A DNA stretch of 64,000 nt, from positions 1 through 64,000 of the forward strand of contig JBILMN010000003.1 in assembly GCA_044375465.1 (NCBI GenBank). The letters are read 5' to 3'. Every line of letters starts with the position of its first letter. Position 1 is the first letter of the stretch. The DNA is from CAMDKS01 sp044375465. Lineage in GTDB: Bacteria > Bdellovibrionota_B > Oligoflexia > Oligoflexales > RGVZ01. Shown in pieces: positions 44,530 through 53,182 of the stretch. The translations under genes and the position numbers were made by a program. The notes under the pieces were generated by a model that was not told the origin of the DNA, ran no database searches, and was given only the letters and a program-made list of their open reading frames with translations.

Positions 44530-45162
44530 ATGCTTCGAGTTGATAACCTGTCTTTTTCTTTCAAACATCGACCGCTATTTCAAAACTTGTCTTTTGAAGT
44601 CGCGCCAGGAACCTTGACGCGTATTGCTGGGTCAAATGGCGCAGGCAAAAGTACCTTGCTTGCGATCATCACTGGCCTGATTTCCGGCGCCAGTGGGGAT
44701 GTTTCTTTTGACGGGAATGCTCGAGCGCATGTTGATTTTCGGTTCTGGACCAGCTGGATCGCGCCTGACGGCAATGGATTCACCGCCAGTCTAAGTGCAA
44801 TCAAAAATCTTGAATTTTGGCTCCAATTGCGAGGACTTCAAAGGCCTCATGAACATCTCAAAGACAGCTTGAACCAGTGGGGCCTCACAGGCGATTGGGT
44901 CCAATCAGAGCTTCCAGTGGGAAAATTTTCAACGGGCATGAAGCGTCGCCTTGCGATCGTGCGGCTGCAGCTTGAGGGATCAAAGCTATGGCTGCTTGAT
45001 GAGCCACTTTTTGGACTCGATGACGCGGCCTGCCGGCAGTTCAGGGGTCTTCTCCATCAACACATTAAATCCGGTGGTTCCGCAATCGTGATCACTCATG
45101 ATGATCGTCTTTTAGATCAGATCCCCCATAAGACCATCACGCTGGGGGGCCTCGTTTCGTGA
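44530..45162 (+). CDS. ccmA: Cytochrome c maturation ABC ATPase CcmA
   Basis: A 210-residue ATPase with Walker A GSNGAGKST, signature-like FSTGMKRRLAIVRL, Walker B LWLLDEP, and switch His in VITHD. It is short for an ABC ATPase, and its partner CcmB is encoded with a four-base overlap, which identifies it as CcmA. With CcmB and CcmCD it releases heme-loaded CcmE. Confidence 0.9.
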   Translation: MLRVDNLSFSFKHRPLFQNLSFEVAPGTLTRIAGSNGAGKSTLLAIITGLISGASGDVSFDGNARAHVDFRFWTSWIAPDGNGFTASLSAIKNLEFWLQLRGLQRPHEHLKDSLNQWGLTGDWVQSELPVGKFSTGMKRRLAIVRLQLEGSKLWLLDEPLFGLDDAACRQFRGLLHQHIKSGGSAIVITHDDRLLDQIPHKTITLGGLVS

Positions 45163-45863
45163 CCGAGCAACCTGTAAAAAACTCTTGGAGTCAAAGCGTC
45201 ACAACACTTCTGGCGCAAAGTTTACGTGTAGATCTGTCCTCAAAGGATCGACTCATTACACCGATTTTTTTCGCAGCGGTCATCTTGTTATTATTTTCAT
45301 TTGCCATTCCGGAGCAAGATCCCTCCATGAGATCGAGGGTTATGGTCGCGGAATCCCAACTCGCGATTTTTTTTGCTCTGCAGATCGCTTTTTCAAGAGC
45401 ATTTGAAGCAGAGAGATCTGACCGGGTTTTTGATCATCTGCGCCTCAGCCCCATTGCATCCTCGGCCTTCATCACAGCAAAAATGCTGCATGTTTTGATC
45501 ATGGGGGGATTTACTGTCATGTTCACCGGGTTTCTTGCGGTGATTTTACAGGGACAGGACCCTGGCGTTCTTGGCGACCCCGTGGTACTCGTAGCCGCCC
45601 TCTTGTCGTTACTTGGTCTTGCTGGACTCGGCGTGCTGCTTGCCGCGATCACTCTGCGGGCCGAGGCCCAACAAATTTTGTTTCCGCTGCTTTATTTCCC
45701 GCTGAGTGTCCCAGTGCTTATTTGTTCAACAGAAGCCCTCACCCAGTGGCTTGAAACCCATCAGTGGAATGACACACTGCGCGGTTGGGCGGTCATGTTG
45801 ATGGCCTTCGATGCGATATACTTGACCATGGCCCTGCTGCTTGGCGCTGAGGCTGAGGCCTGA
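45159..45863 (+). CDS. ccmB: Heme exporter membrane subunit CcmB
   Basis: A 234-residue protein with six hydrophobic segments. It matches CcmB by its wording (SSKDRLITPIFFAAVILLLFSFAIPE; FLAVILQGQDPGVLG; LLSLLGLAGLGVLLAAIT; ILFPLLYFPLSVPVLI) and its place after ccmA. It forms the membrane part of the CcmAB complex. Confidence 0.9.
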   Translation: MTEQPVKNSWSQSVTTLLAQSLRVDLSSKDRLITPIFFAAVILLLFSFAIPEQDPSMRSRVMVAESQLAIFFALQIAFSRAFEAERSDRVFDHLRLSPIASSAFITAKMLHVLIMGGFTVMFTGFLAVILQGQDPGVLGDPVVLVAALLSLLGLAGLGVLLAAITLRAEAQQILFPLLYFPLSVPVLICSTEALTQWLETHQWNDTLRGWAVMLMAFDAIYLTMALLLGAEAEA

Positions 45864-45928
45864 TATTTTCGAGGTCGCCTCAGGCCTAGGTCTTGGGTAT
45901 AGTCTTCGATACGTGGAAAGGAATCCAT

Positions 45929-46609
45929 ATGAGCCAAGGTAAACCTCAAATTGTTTTATTCGCCAGCCTCTTGGCACTTTTAGTTCAGTGGTACTACGGT
46001 CTTTTTTTGGTACCAGCAGATGGGGCCCAGGGAGAGGTCTACCGCATCATATACTTGCACGTGCCGTCGGCATTTGCGGCATTTTTATGTGCTGGAGTTC
46101 TGCTTGTGGGGAGTTTGATGGCCCTGCGATCAAGATCAGATCAATGGTTGCATGTTTCACGAGCTTCCACGGAAGTGGGGCTGATTTTTACCATGCTGAC
46201 ATTGGCAACGGGGAGTATCTGGGGCAAGCCAACGTGGGGTACATGGTGGACTTGGGACGCAAGACTCACCACGACATTTCTTTTGGGTCTCATGTATGGG
46301 GGATGGCTTCTCCTATACACGTCCATGCATGCAGGGCCATCACGCACCCGCGGATGCTCGATCCTTGGATTAATGATTGCAGCAGATGTACCCATCATTT
46401 ACAAAAGTGTCACCTGGTGGCGAACCCTCCATCAGCCCCAGACCATTCTCAGGTCCGGTGGATCAACAATGGATCCCGAGATGCTGCGAGTGCTTGTTGG
46501 CGGTGTTGTTTTGATGTCCGTTGTGGCGATCGCAATGATCTTGACGCGACGGGGTACTTTAGTTTTGGCTGAAGAACTCGAGGAAAAATCACTGGGAGGT
46601 CTGACATGA
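45929..46609 (+). CDS. ccmC: Heme handling protein CcmC
   Basis: A 226-residue integral membrane protein with six helices and the periplasmic tryptophan-rich WWD heme-binding loop (WGKPTWGTWWTWDARLT), plus the flanking histidines expected of CcmC (IIYLHVPSAFAAF before, DVPIIYKSVTWWRTLHQ after). It loads heme onto CcmE. GGAAAGGAAT upstream supports ATG 45929. The stop overlaps ccmD (ATGA). Confidence 0.93.
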   Translation: MSQGKPQIVLFASLLALLVQWYYGLFLVPADGAQGEVYRIIYLHVPSAFAAFLCAGVLLVGSLMALRSRSDQWLHVSRASTEVGLIFTMLTLATGSIWGKPTWGTWWTWDARLTTTFLLGLMYGGWLLLYTSMHAGPSRTRGCSILGLMIAADVPIIYKSVTWWRTLHQPQTILRSGGSTMDPEMLRVLVGGVVLMSVVAIAMILTRRGTLVLAEELEEKSLGGLT

Positions 46610-46764
46610 ACATGTACGGCGAGGGCACTGACCCTGGTCCCTATATTTTTGCGGCCTACCTTTTGGGGTTTCTCCTCATTTTTGGTTACACGATGTGGCT
46701 GATGCGCGATCGCAAGCGCGTGGCAACGTACCTTGAAACGCTGAAGAAGGACCGTCCGTCATGA
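46606..46764 (+). CDS. ccmD: Small heme exporter subunit CcmD
   Basis: A 52-residue protein: PYIFAAYLLGFLLIFGYTMWLM gives a single helix, preceded by a Gly/Tyr-rich start and followed by a basic tail RDRKRVATYLETLKK. This is the CcmD pattern (PYIwaaY...). The start overlaps ccmC and the stop overlaps ccmE, each by four bases. It stabilises the CcmC-CcmE interaction. Confidence 0.88.
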   Translation: MNMYGEGTDPGPYIFAAYLLGFLLIFGYTMWLMRDRKRVATYLETLKKDRPS

Positions 46765-47255
46765 ACCTTGGCAAAAAGAGATCAAAATCCGCTAAGTGGT
46801 TGATTGGCATTGGCATCATAACGGCAGCCGTTGTCGCGATCGCCATGACGCAATTAAGCTCCAATGTCGTTTATTTCTACACGCCTGATGAAGCGCAGGC
46901 AAAATCCTTGGAGATCGGTCAGCAAACCATCAAGGTTGGTGGCATGGTGGTCCCTGGATCTGTCGACTGGAAGGCCGAACAACTTGATCTCGCCTTTACG
47001 ATCTCAGATCTAAAAGGACATGAAATCCGCGTCAGACACAAAGGCACACCTCCCGACATGTTTAAAGAAGGACAAGGAGTCGTCGTCGAGGGCACTTTAG
47101 CCTCTGCCGGTAAAGATATGACCTCGAGAAAGCTTATGGTGAAGCACAGTGAAGAGTACAAAAAACCAGGGGACCATGCCGGTTCCATGAATAAGGAACT
47201 CCTGCAAAAAAGTCTCTTTGGCAATCAAGGTCAACCAAGCCAGGATAGCAAATGA
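46761..47255 (+). CDS. ccmE: Heme chaperone CcmE
   Basis: A 164-residue membrane-anchored periplasmic protein: KRSKSAKWLIGIGIITAAVV (anchor), VVYFYTPDEA, VGGMVVPGSV, and the heme-linking His in LMVKHSEEY followed by Lys/Pro. CcmE carries heme covalently and transiently to the ligation complex. It overlaps ccmD and the thioredoxin gene by four bases. Confidence 0.93.
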   Translation: MNLGKKRSKSAKWLIGIGIITAAVVAIAMTQLSSNVVYFYTPDEAQAKSLEIGQQTIKVGGMVVPGSVDWKAEQLDLAFTISDLKGHEIRVRHKGTPPDMFKEGQGVVVEGTLASAGKDMTSRKLMVKHSEEYKKPGDHAGSMNKELLQKSLFGNQGQPSQDSK

Positions 47256-47818
47256 AGTCATTGCGAACCAAACCTCTGAGCCACCGCTTCGCAACCATAG
47301 GTCTCGCAGCAGCGGTCATGATCATTTTGTTGGTTCTCCTAAAGGGACTTTTCTTAAATCCTACAGTGGTCAAGTCCAGTCAAATTGGCAAGCCAGCCAA
47401 TGATTTTGAAGTTGAGGTTTTGGAGGGGCTGTCTTGGCTACCCAAAGCAACTGGAACGAAAGTTCGTCTCAGCGATCTACGTGGCCGTACGGTCATATTA
47501 AACTTTTGGGCGAGTTGGTGCGTGAGCTGCCGTGAAGAGGCGGCCGAAATGGAGGCGTTTTGGACGCGCCATAAAGACGCCGGTGTCGTTGTCCTGGGTG
47601 TTGCCATCCAAGACACTCCGGAAGCAGCACGAGATTTCGCTAAATCCCACGGCAAAACCTATCCGATCGCCCTGGATACATCGGGCAAGACAAGCATCGA
47701 TTACGGCGTCTACGGTGTTCCAGAGACGTTTATGATCGACCCATCTGGGATCATCACCCGCAAGGAAGCCGGACCGGTCACAGCAAAACTTCTCGAAGAT
47801 TGGCTAAAGTCCCAATAG
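47252..47818 (+). CDS. ccmG: CcmG/DsbE-type periplasmic thioredoxin
   Basis: A 188-residue protein with an N-terminal membrane anchor (about residues 12-32) and a thioredoxin fold. The redox site is WASWCVSCREEA (CxxC), followed by DTSGKTSIDYGVYGVPETFMID with the cis-Pro region. In a ccm operon this reduces apocytochrome cysteines. It is the last gene of the operon; ccmF and ccmH are not in the window. Confidence 0.9.
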   Translation: MKSLRTKPLSHRFATIGLAAAVMIILLVLLKGLFLNPTVVKSSQIGKPANDFEVEVLEGLSWLPKATGTKVRLSDLRGRTVILNFWASWCVSCREEAAEMEAFWTRHKDAGVVVLGVAIQDTPEAARDFAKSHGKTYPIALDTSGKTSIDYGVYGVPETFMIDPSGIITRKEAGPVTAKLLEDWLKSQ

Positions 47819-47911
47819 CCAATCCAAATAGCTTATGGACCTTTGTCTGAGGTCGACCCGATGCACGGGCCGTCCTCAACGTCGTAAATGCTGATATTTC
47901 GCGGGACACAG

Positions 47912-49852
47912 TCACGGTTTCCAGAAGCCCTTACGGACAACATAACCGCTGGGTCTACCGTTTTCATAGTACTCAACGCCGGTGACGCAACTGTCGCCTT
48001 TAAGAGTCACCTTTTTACATTGGCTATATGAGTAGTACGCATCCCATCCCGAGGGTCTCTTCTCAGATGAGTCCCAAAATTTGTGTCCCTCGAGGACACC
48101 GCCTGGACGGGCGCAATTGCCGGATTGGAAGTCTCCTTGTTGGATGACGCCGACGAAATTCTCACTCTTGTAGGGTGTATCGGAACCCCAGTCATTTTCA
48201 TACCAGGTGCGCTGACACCAGCAGCAATCACGGCGTTGATTCTCACCTGTACCAGTCGGTTCGCTGACGCCGTTATTATTTGTCCAGCCACCGGACCCCA
48301 ACCTTGAGCCGATACACTGGCCGAGTTTGGTTGTGCCAGCACAATCGGCCCAACTGTTATTGCCTGTAGTGATGGCTTCGATAATTGCTTTTGTGGACTC
48401 TGAAATGGCGCCACAAGCGAGTTTTGAGGCTTCCCCACCGACGGAACATCCAGTTTGTGCAACGGCACTGACAACGTCAGCCGTAATTTTGAGCCCACCG
48501 GACTTGGCGCCGATGATTTTTGCAAAGTCGACTTTGCCAGAGAATGCATTGCAGGATGATGCAGAGGTCCTAAAACAAGAGGCAACCCGGGCCTGGCTTT
48601 CTTCGGGCGTTCTTGGGCCGCAATCATTCTGGTAAGTCGAAGGTGGCACCGCTCCGATGCTGTCAGCAAGCGAATTCGCTGCGGCAGCACACACGGCGAA
48701 AGCGACTTCCTTTGCTGCGTCGAGAGCGATGTTGGGCTTATAGTCTGTTAATACTTTTTTGACATAATCGACACCTAATGTCTTTCCTGCCCAATAAGCG
48801 GCAGAGCTCCCGGCGTTATCCTTGATGGCTTTCTTCAGGGCGGCTGTACCGACGCTGCGTATGCAAAAAAAAGCGGTCTTATAAAAAGCTCCTGTGATGG
48901 TATCAATCATCTGCTGATCCAGCTGTTCCCTGGAGGGGTTGGCTGCATTGAGGTAATTAATGACATCGCCTGCTCCTTTGGCCTGTGCCGAGCAGACGCC
49001 TATGAGTACATCTGCGGCACAACCAGCTGGATTCGCCTGTGTTGCAGCCTTGCCGATAATCTTACAGGCCTCTCCAGCGAATTTGTTAAGGCCGCCTAAT
49101 GTCGTGGCGCTGATGACCTCACAGTTGTCGTCAAGCCAGTTTGGCTTTTCAGAGCCTAACTCGGCACAGATCTTAGTTCCGGTTGGTGCCGGATTGTTTG
49201 ATGGAGTAGGCGTGTATTTGCACGATGGAGCATCAAGCGCTTGAAGTTGATTGCAGTAGCGCGCAACGATCCTTTTGGCGGTGTCCGCGTCTTTGACTTG
49301 GGAATAATGGGGAGGAATTCCTGCATAGGCGCCGACACCCGCGTATTGCCGGCATCCTGCGCCACTACCATCTGAATTGGTCGACACTGGAATAGTTGTC
49401 GAGCCCGAGCTGTTGGCAGATGAGGATGACGTTGAGGATGACGTTGAGGATGAAATTGATGATGAAGATGATAATGTCGAGGACGACGGCTTTGGCTGTC
49501 CTCCGCCCTCGATGCTTTGAGGATCTGGTTTTTCTGATGGCTTATTCGATGGATTTACTGGGGGCGCTTGGAGTTTCACGAGGGCGCCCTGATAGCCACC
49601 GATGAGGTCGACGAGAATGCGGCGCTCACTCATTTTTTTGTCAGCAAATATAGTCTCGGGGGCTTGATCAGTATTTGACTGACTCTTTGCCTTAGCAAAA
49701 TTGTTGATATCAAGGCAAATATTTGCCGAGTTCTCGAATTCTTTACTGGTAGATTTTTGGCCCTTCGGAGCGCATGAATCAATGGCTGCGATCGAGGCTA
49801 TCGACGCTGCAATAATGATCCCTGGAATGCATGATTTGGACTTAAGTTTCAT
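47912..49852 (-). CDS. Large Cys-rich secreted lipoprotein with Ser-rich linker
   Basis: About 646 residues with an N-terminal lipobox-like AAIDSC. A low-complexity Ser/Thr linker (about residues 118-155) is encoded by a GAXGAX-type tandem repeat near 49420-49480. The rest is rich in cysteine pairs (CRQYAG, YCNQLQALDAPSC, CCWCQRTWYEND), so an extracytoplasmic disulfide-bonded domain is likely. GGAAGGAG lies upstream of two consecutive ATGs; the second (49852) has better spacing. No family is recognised. It stands alone, facing ccmG. Confidence 0.72.
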   Translation of the reverse strand: MKLKSKSCIPGIIIAASIASIAAIDSCAPKGQKSTSKEFENSANICLDINNFAKAKSQSNTDQAPETIFADKKMSERRILVDLIGGYQGALVKLQAPPVNPSNKPSEKPDPQSIEGGGQPKPSSSTLSSSSSISSSTSSSTSSSSANSSGSTTIPVSTNSDGSGAGCRQYAGVGAYAGIPPHYSQVKDADTAKRIVARYCNQLQALDAPSCKYTPTPSNNPAPTGTKICAELGSEKPNWLDDNCEVISATTLGGLNKFAGEACKIIGKAATQANPAGCAADVLIGVCSAQAKGAGDVINYLNAANPSREQLDQQMIDTITGAFYKTAFFCIRSVGTAALKKAIKDNAGSSAAYWAGKTLGVDYVKKVLTDYKPNIALDAAKEVAFAVCAAAANSLADSIGAVPPSTYQNDCGPRTPEESQARVASCFRTSASSCNAFSGKVDFAKIIGAKSGGLKITADVVSAVAQTGCSVGGEASKLACGAISESTKAIIEAITTGNNSWADCAGTTKLGQCIGSRLGSGGWTNNNGVSEPTGTGENQRRDCCWCQRTWYENDWGSDTPYKSENFVGVIQQGDFQSGNCARPGGVLEGHKFWDSSEKRPSGWDAYYSYSQCKKVTLKGDSCVTGVEYYENGRPSGYVVRKGFWKP

Positions 49853-50449
49853 CATATCTCCTTCCCTTGAGACTCAAGATGTGCCTTAAATATGATACCA
49901 TCGATAGCCGGTCTGCACAAAAATTCACGCTGCGATACTGTAATGAACAATCAGCCCGTGAACCGATCGCTCCCGCTAAATCCTTGCTTTGTGCCTCGCT
50001 TCAATATCTGTCTCACCCTGTTTGACACAGAGGGTGTAGACTTTCCACATCGGCGAATTCCTTGGATGACACGCGCAGCTGGAGATTTGAAAGGCTCGTC
50101 AAAGGACATCTGACGACGGACTCCGCTCGGCGCAGAGTCAAAGTCAAGTTTCTGATCTGACATGATTGTTTCTAGTTCAGACTGTCTCATGTCATTATTT
50201 TAGATCTATAACTGGTAAATATTAAGTTATTTACCAGTTAGTAACCTGTATGAACGTCGCAGCTATTCTCCGATCGAAGAGGTTCAGTGGGACGGCAAAG
50301 CCTATCGTTCATACATTATGGAAAAGCGCCTGAATTCAACCGTTTCGACGCATTGAGATTCAAGCGAGCAAGATGATACGCAGATTGATTTCTAGTGATG
50401 AGAATGCGTTGAGAATTGCAGTTGAGGACAGGATCAACCCATCTTGCGA
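49853..50449. other. 600-bp region without a confident gene
   Basis: A 79-codon leftward frame (49951-50190, internal ATG at 50163) looks partly protein-like but has no ribosome binding site. Downstream of the 50209-50240 palindrome, a rightward frame reads YERRSYSPIEEVQWDGKAYR and stops at about 50356 without a usable start; it may be a decayed gene. No mobile-element ends are visible. Confidence 0.4.
50209..50240. promoter_or_regulatory. 13-bp perfect inverted repeat, operator-like
   Basis: TAACTGGTAAATA (50209-50221) and TATTTACCAGTTA (50228-50240) are perfect inverted copies with a 6-base spacer, in an A/T-rich intergenic spot. Size and symmetry fit a dimeric repressor site. It lies about 20 bp upstream of the doubtful leftward frame at 49951-50190, and no regulator gene is close. 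Confidence 0.45.
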
Positions 50450-50611
50450 TCAGCTGCTGGTCTCAAGCCAGCCGGTCTGGTCGAGAATAAATCCAAGTGT
50501 GTAACCAGCGATCACCAGTGGAGCGATCAAAGCGATAAACACAAATATGGGCAGAAATTCCACAAAGTCTTCCATATCTGTAATTTTAAAATCTTCTTTA
50601 CTGAAAAGCAT
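50450..50611 (-). CDS. 53-residue membrane protein
   Basis: ATG at 50611 follows TTAGGGAG with an 8-base spacer. The peptide has a charged start (SKEDFKITDMEDFVE), a ~24-residue hydrophobic helix (FLPIFVFIALIAPLVIAG) and a short tail with Trp. It lies about 110 bp downstream of the TSP3-repeat lipoprotein gene on the same strand. No family is recognised; the strong ribosome binding site and composition support it. Confidence 0.6.
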   Translation of the reverse strand: MLFSKEDFKITDMEDFVEFLPIFVFIALIAPLVIAGYTLGFILDQTGWLETSS

Positions 50612-50720
50612 AGACGGACTCCCTAAAGACCCGGTGTTATTGATGAGTCGAAATCGTAGCACAAAGGCCATCAATCGAGCAACGATCCGCTGCTCCTGTA
50701 CTTTATGGGGGCATAAAAGC

Positions 50721-52109
50721 CTAATTGTTGATCGTTCCGTCGGCGGAACGAACGGCGATCGCCGGCATACCAGGAACCTTGTCCAGAGTCTGAGCAACAG
50801 CCACGTAGGTGTAAGTAGACCCAGATTGCATCACATTGGCAGGAATGGTCAGGGTGCGCGTTGAGCCAGCAATCGCAGATGATTCATAGACTTTTAAACC
50901 CGCTGCGTTGGTTAAGGAGACACTCCAGGTGAAGCCTTGCAAATCTGCGCCAAAAGGATTGCCACTGAGCGTTACCACACGGGAGCTGGTGTCATAGGAG
51001 GTTGAGATCGAACTGAGGCTGACGTTTGGGAAGATCCAGGGGAACTCCGCGGTGAATGCAGAGTCACCGGTGCCTATGGTCACCTGGCCAAATAATAACT
51101 GGTTCACCCTTGGCGCCTTGCCTGAGCCGAGTTGCACCTTACGTCCATACAAATTGTCTTTTGCGGCTCCATCAAAGTTGGCACCATCGTCAAGTAGGGT
51201 CAGGTCCCATGCGCTCGTGCTGCCATCGGAGGCGATGGCGGTGCCGCCATCCAGGAGGCTACCTGCCCCACGAATTTTTACCGCAGAGGGCGTGTAACCA
51301 TCGCGCACTTTCAATACGTATTGCAGTGTCTTACTCGAGGCACTCTGCTCATACTTCACCTCAAAATATTCAATGCCACGGGTGAAATAGGGTTCCCCGA
51401 GGTTTTCCTGGGAGTCCGGCACACCGTTGCCATTGGCATCGCCGTCCATGACGTCAAAAATACCATCACCGTCGTCATCCGTGTCCACACCGTTGACCAG
51501 TCCATCACCGTCAATGTCGTTGTCGGAATCATTGACCGTACCGTCTTTATCCGTATCAACAGCGCTAAGGTTCCATGATCCGAGATTCAAACCGAGCGAT
51601 CCGACCCCATCTGGCAAGCCATCACCATCGGTGTCACTCGCATAAATATCTTGAATGGTCACGCCGTTGGTATTTTGGAATGTTAATCCAGAGCCTTTTT
51701 GCACTAACTGGGGAAGGATTGTCGACGTGATCGTAAAATACTGTTTCACGGTCTTAACCTTAGTCGCGGGAATCGCCATCACGGATTGCAAAAGATAATC
51801 AGGCGACATGAGGACAGCCGTCTGCGTGGCGTCAAAACTAACCTTATTCCAACGCAGAATTCCGTTAGCGTCAGCATCAGCGACTCTCGCCACGCCACCA
51901 TCTCGCTCGATCAGCGCCACAGCCCAACTTTTCATTTGAGCGGGAGTCCCCGACTGACTTGTGACAGTGCCCATCACATCTTGCAAGTTCCCAAAGAAAC
52001 TTGCCCCATCACCGCCGCCTCCTTCGTCGCTGCTACTACGGCGTCCGCAACCCGGAGCCACGAGCACGAGTGCTGAAATCACGAGACCATGGAGAATGCT
52101 GATGTTCAT
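50721..52109 (-). CDS. Lipoprotein with thrombospondin type 3 (calcium-binding) repeats
   Basis: 462 residues with lipobox LVAPGC and a Gly-rich spacer. Residues ~195-265 hold Asp-rich TSP3 repeats: DTDGDGLPDG, DTDKDGTVND, DIDGDGLVNG, DTDDDGDGIFD, DANGNGVPD. These bind calcium in OmpA-like and adhesin proteins. The C-terminal ~180 residues are beta-rich and unassigned. GGGAG just upstream selects ATG 52109; the frame extends to 52181 without support. It is probably exposed in the periplasm or on the surface. Confidence 0.82.
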   Translation of the reverse strand: MNISILHGLVISALVLVAPGCGRRSSSDEGGGGDGASFFGNLQDVMGTVTSQSGTPAQMKSWAVALIERDGGVARVADADANGILRWNKVSFDATQTAVLMSPDYLLQSVMAIPATKVKTVKQYFTITSTILPQLVQKGSGLTFQNTNGVTIQDIYASDTDGDGLPDGVGSLGLNLGSWNLSAVDTDKDGTVNDSDNDIDGDGLVNGVDTDDDGDGIFDVMDGDANGNGVPDSQENLGEPYFTRGIEYFEVKYEQSASSKTLQYVLKVRDGYTPSAVKIRGAGSLLDGGTAIASDGSTSAWDLTLLDDGANFDGAAKDNLYGRKVQLGSGKAPRVNQLLFGQVTIGTGDSAFTAEFPWIFPNVSLSSISTSYDTSSRVVTLSGNPFGADLQGFTWSVSLTNAAGLKVYESSAIAGSTRTLTIPANVMQSGSTYTYVAVAQTLDKVPGMPAIAVRSADGTINN

Positions 52110-52273
52110 GAGACTCCCAGACCGTGGCCCATCCCGGCCCACGACGTACCTCGAGGGGATCGGATCGATCAGAAAAAACATGAGATCATTTTTGCCAACC
52201 CCCCTAAATCGTTCTTGAAACCAGCCAGTTTCGTGATAATATCGTGAGCGATTTCATAGACTTGCAAGGTACC

Positions 52274-52597
52274 ATGGCGGGCAACTTCACGCACATCAAT
52301 GAGGCATTTATCTGTGAGGCCTGCGGCACTTACGTGCCACCGGCTTCCTCAGGGTGTCGTAATCACTGCCCCCAATGTCTGTGCAGCAAGCATGTGGATC
52401 ACCTGCCCGGAGACCGCCAGAATCCATGCCATGGGCTCTTAAAAGCTACCGGCTATGAGCTCGATCGCAAAAAGGGCATTGTGCTGCTCTTTCGATGTGA
52501 CCGCTGTGGCGCCGAAACACGTAATAAGGCCCATCACGAAGACCCCGTATGCCCTGATCATTACGACAAAATTCTATCTTTAAGTCGAAAATTTTGA
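52274..52597 (+). CDS. RNHCP domain zinc-binding protein
   Basis: A 107-residue protein with the RNHCP pattern: FICEACGTYVPP, the signature CRNHCPQCLCSKHVD, then RCDRCGAET and a final CPDHY. The paired cysteines and histidines suggest two zinc sites. The function of the family is unknown. ATG 52274 gives the usual family start (NFTHINEAF); the GTG at 52244 is an alternative. Confidence 0.85.
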   Translation: MAGNFTHINEAFICEACGTYVPPASSGCRNHCPQCLCSKHVDHLPGDRQNPCHGLLKATGYELDRKKGIVLLFRCDRCGAETRNKAHHEDPVCPDHYDKILSLSRKF

Positions 52598-52637
52598 CGT
52601 TTAACTTCAATGAAATGGATTTTATTAAAGTTAATCG

Positions 52638-52666
52638 TTGACATTAAAAACGAGCACCCTTACATT
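52638..52666 (+). promoter_or_regulatory. Sigma-70 promoter of rnpB
   Basis: A perfect -35 TTGACA (52638-52643), a 17-base spacer and -10 TACATT (52661-52666). The predicted start at about 52673-52676 coincides with the 5' base of the RNase P P1 helix. Confidence 0.75.
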
Positions 52667-52675
52667 CCGCGAGCC

Positions 52676-53122
52676 AGAAGGTGTTGATCATTTTGACAGT
52701 ATGGTGGGCTGCCGCGGCTTGATTGATCCCCGGATGATAAATCCCGGGACGGATTGAATCGAGGAAAGTCCGGACTCCAAAGAGCAGGATGCTGGCTAAC
52801 GGCCAGGCGGGGCGACCCGACGGAAAGTGCAACAGAGAGTAAACCGCCAAACCGACGTGAGCGATCACGGCGGCGGTAAGGGTGAAACGGTGAGGTAAGA
52901 GCTCACCAGCGGCCTGGTGACAGGTCGGCTCGGCAAACCCCATCCGGAGCAAGACCAAACAGAGGAAGGTTTTGACGCAAGTCAAACAAACGTCGGCTCG
53001 ACGTCTCCCGGGTAGGTCGCTTGAGGTAACTGGTAACAGTTATCCCAGATGAATGGCAGTCTCAGATCTTAAGATTGAGGACAGAATCCGGCTTACAGCC
53101 AACTGCCGAAGCAACACCTTCT
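52676..53122 (+). ncRNA. rnpB: RNase P RNA (bacterial type A)
   Basis: The conserved RNase P RNA blocks occur in order: GAGGAAAGTCCGGACTCC (P4 region), CAACAGAGAGTAAACCGCC, GGTAAGGGTGAAACGGTG, GGTAAGAGCTCACCAGC, CCCATCCGGAGCAAGACCAAA, GGGTAGGTCGCTTGAG, and the 3' GACAGAATCCGGCTTACAG. The ends are set by a perfect 11-bp P1 helix, AGAAGGTGTTG (52676-52686) with CAACACCTTCT (53112-53122). It is the catalytic RNA that trims tRNA 5' leaders. The trmB gene starts 60 bp downstream. Confidence 0.95.
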
Positions 53123-53182
53123 GGTATTTGTCAAAACATTGAATGTTTGAAAACGGTTTTGCTGTCGATTTGGAGGAGCGTT

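Noticed and set aside
49951..50190. 79-codon leftward ORF
   Set aside because: No ribosome binding site at either ATG and no recognisable motif; kept only as a possibility in the gap entry.
52644..53182. Reading frames on both strands across the RNase P region
   Set aside because: They overlap the conserved rnpB structure; the sequence is explained by the RNA.
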